Of a stretch of DNA of 5,374 nt, positions 4,639-5,374 are shown one piece after another. The notes under the pieces were generated by a model. The model saw only the letters and a program-made list of their open reading frames with translations. It was not told where the DNA came from and did no database searches. Each line of letters begins with the position of its first letter. The stretch's first letter is position 1. This DNA comes from Fibrobacteres bacterium CG2_30_45_31 (GTDB lineage: Bacteria; Fibrobacterota; Fibrobacteria; Fibrobacterales; Fibrobacteraceae): NCBI GenBank assembly GCA_001873075.1, contig MNYL01000101.1:1-5374 (forward strand), read 5' to 3'. A program made the translations under genes and the position numbers.

Positions 4639-5374
4639 TTCGTATGAACCTAATTGAATCCGCTAATCGTGCAAATAGTTTCGGAAGTAGCGCCCCAGTA
4701 AATTTTGCATCGGTGGATGTGACCTCCAGAAGATCAAAGCAACGTGTGGCCTTGTCCATTGTACTTGTTGTGGTACTTGGTTTTGTGGGGATGATTTCTT
4801 TCTTTGTGGTGGCGGGTCTTCCCAAACCATTAGAAGGGGTCATTCCTGTTCCTATTCTTTCTGCTCTTGGTGTAGAAGATCCGAGCAGGGAAGGTCTATC
4901 TACTGATTTTGCCGCAGCGCGTACCACATCTGCTGGTGGTTCCATTGAAAGTCAACACGCTGCGGATGCTGCTGCCGCTCTCCTTGCCGCAGCGGGATCT
5001 CAGATTCCTCTGGAACGTGTCGCGAGTGATGTGCGGCCAGAGCAATTTATAAAGGAATCCAAACGCGATGGTTATGCGTCTTTCCTTCCTTTGGAACAAG
5101 TCGCTTATCAAAAAGCGATGGCTTCTCAAATCCTTGTCTTTATCAATGCGGTCACTCCGGATAACGTGAGCTTTGCCGATTTGATTTATCAAGCTCCGAA
5201 TTTCTACTACATCCACGGTGTTGCAGAAAATCCATTGCTTCAGAGAGGATACTTGGAACGCCTGCGTCTTGCGAGTGCAAAGTTCAAAACGCCTCCGCTC
5301 CCCGAGAATGCTCCAGCAACGGATATCACCGCTTATGGAGAAATGACGGCACCACGTCTCGATCCGAATACAGT
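4635..5374 (+). CDS. PilN-like single-pass inner-membrane protein (3' truncated)
   Basis: The reading frame is open from the ATG at 4635 to the window end, giving 246 complete codons with no stop. The N-terminus MIRMNLIE resembles the MIRINLLP tail by which PilN docks into PilM. The next 25 residues are polar, a basic patch RRSKQR (32-37) follows, and residues 38-61 form one long hydrophobic helix, so the tail faces the cytoplasm and the rest the periplasm. Residues 66-135 are low in complexity and rich in Ala, including HAADAAAALLAAAG (108-121), where PilN normally has a coiled coil. Residues 160-215 (helix around AMASQILVFINAVTPDNV, then APNFYYIHGVAENPLLQRGYL) resemble the ferredoxin-like periplasmic domain of PilN, whose core reads roughly 'L.I.G.A.....v..yl..L'. 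The tail beyond 217 is Pro-rich. The ATGA overlap with pilM adds weight. The name rests on position, topology and these weak motifs; a GspL/PilN-like secretion protein is the alternative. Confidence 0.68.
   Translation, partial: MIRMNLIESANRANSFGSSAPVNFASVDVTSRRSKQRVALSIVLVVVLGFVGMISFFVVAGLPKPLEGVIPVPILSALGVEDPSREGLSTDFAAARTTSAGGSIESQHAADAAAALLAAAGSQIPLERVASDVRPEQFIKESKRDGYASFLPLEQVAYQKAMASQILVFINAVTPDNVSFADLIYQAPNFYYIHGVAENPLLQRGYLERLRLASAKFKTPPLPENAPATDITAYGEMTAPRLDPNT

Noticed and set aside
4911..4994. Repeated GCCGCAGCG at 4911-4919 and 4986-4994
   Set aside because: Both copies encode Ala-Ala-Ala in an Ala-rich part of the PilN-like protein, so codon use explains the match.
4604..5216. 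Open frames on the minus strand opposite the PilN-like gene
   Set aside because: The plus-strand frame is open through the window end, has a good start and membrane topology, and continues the operon. The minus-strand frames resemble nothing and overlap each other.

Overview
The window reads as a compact stretch of chromosome from a Gram-negative (diderm) bacterium. All recognisable genes lie on the plus strand, with gaps of 53 bases or less and several overlaps. A CMP-Kdo synthetase gene implies a Kdo-containing outer-membrane lipopolysaccharide, and PilM/PilN-like genes imply a type IV pilus or related secretion machine. GatC implies tRNA-dependent amidation of Glu-tRNA(Gln) and/or Asp-tRNA(Asn). 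Moderate GC, the divergent CTP synthase and the divergent PilM/PilN proteins would fit a Fibrobacterota-like lineage or another lineage outside Proteobacteria. That placement is an impression from the sequence, not a measured result.

Layout: (1) positions 2-589, C-terminal end of a UvrD/PcrA-type superfamily 1 DNA helicase, cut by the window start; (2) 643-930, gatC; (3) 943-1635, kdsB, 12 bases after gatC; (4) 1652-3298, pyrG, 16 bases after kdsB; (5) 3285-3695, a membrane-anchored ComEA-like helix-hairpin-helix protein whose start overlaps the end of pyrG by 14 bases; (6) 3730-4638, a PilM-like actin-fold protein; (7) 4635-5374, a PilN-like single-pass membrane protein overlapping pilM by ATGA and running off the window end.

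The genes fall into two functional themes. KdsB uses CTP to activate Kdo for lipopolysaccharide, and PyrG makes that CTP, so their adjacency is metabolically sensible. The downstream part joins a ComEA-like DNA-binding protein to the start of a pilM-pilN assembly cluster, which would suit pilus-linked DNA uptake. GatC sits here without gatA or gatB. No IS element, CRISPR array, tRNA, rRNA or convincing intrinsic terminator was seen.

I found no wholly new system. The points most worth a second look are the divergent PilM (weakened nucleotide-binding motifs), the PilN-like protein with an Ala-rich insert in place of the usual coiled coil, the divergent CTP synthase and short KdsB, and the RNA-level signals in the ComEA-like gene (hairpins and an A8 tract).
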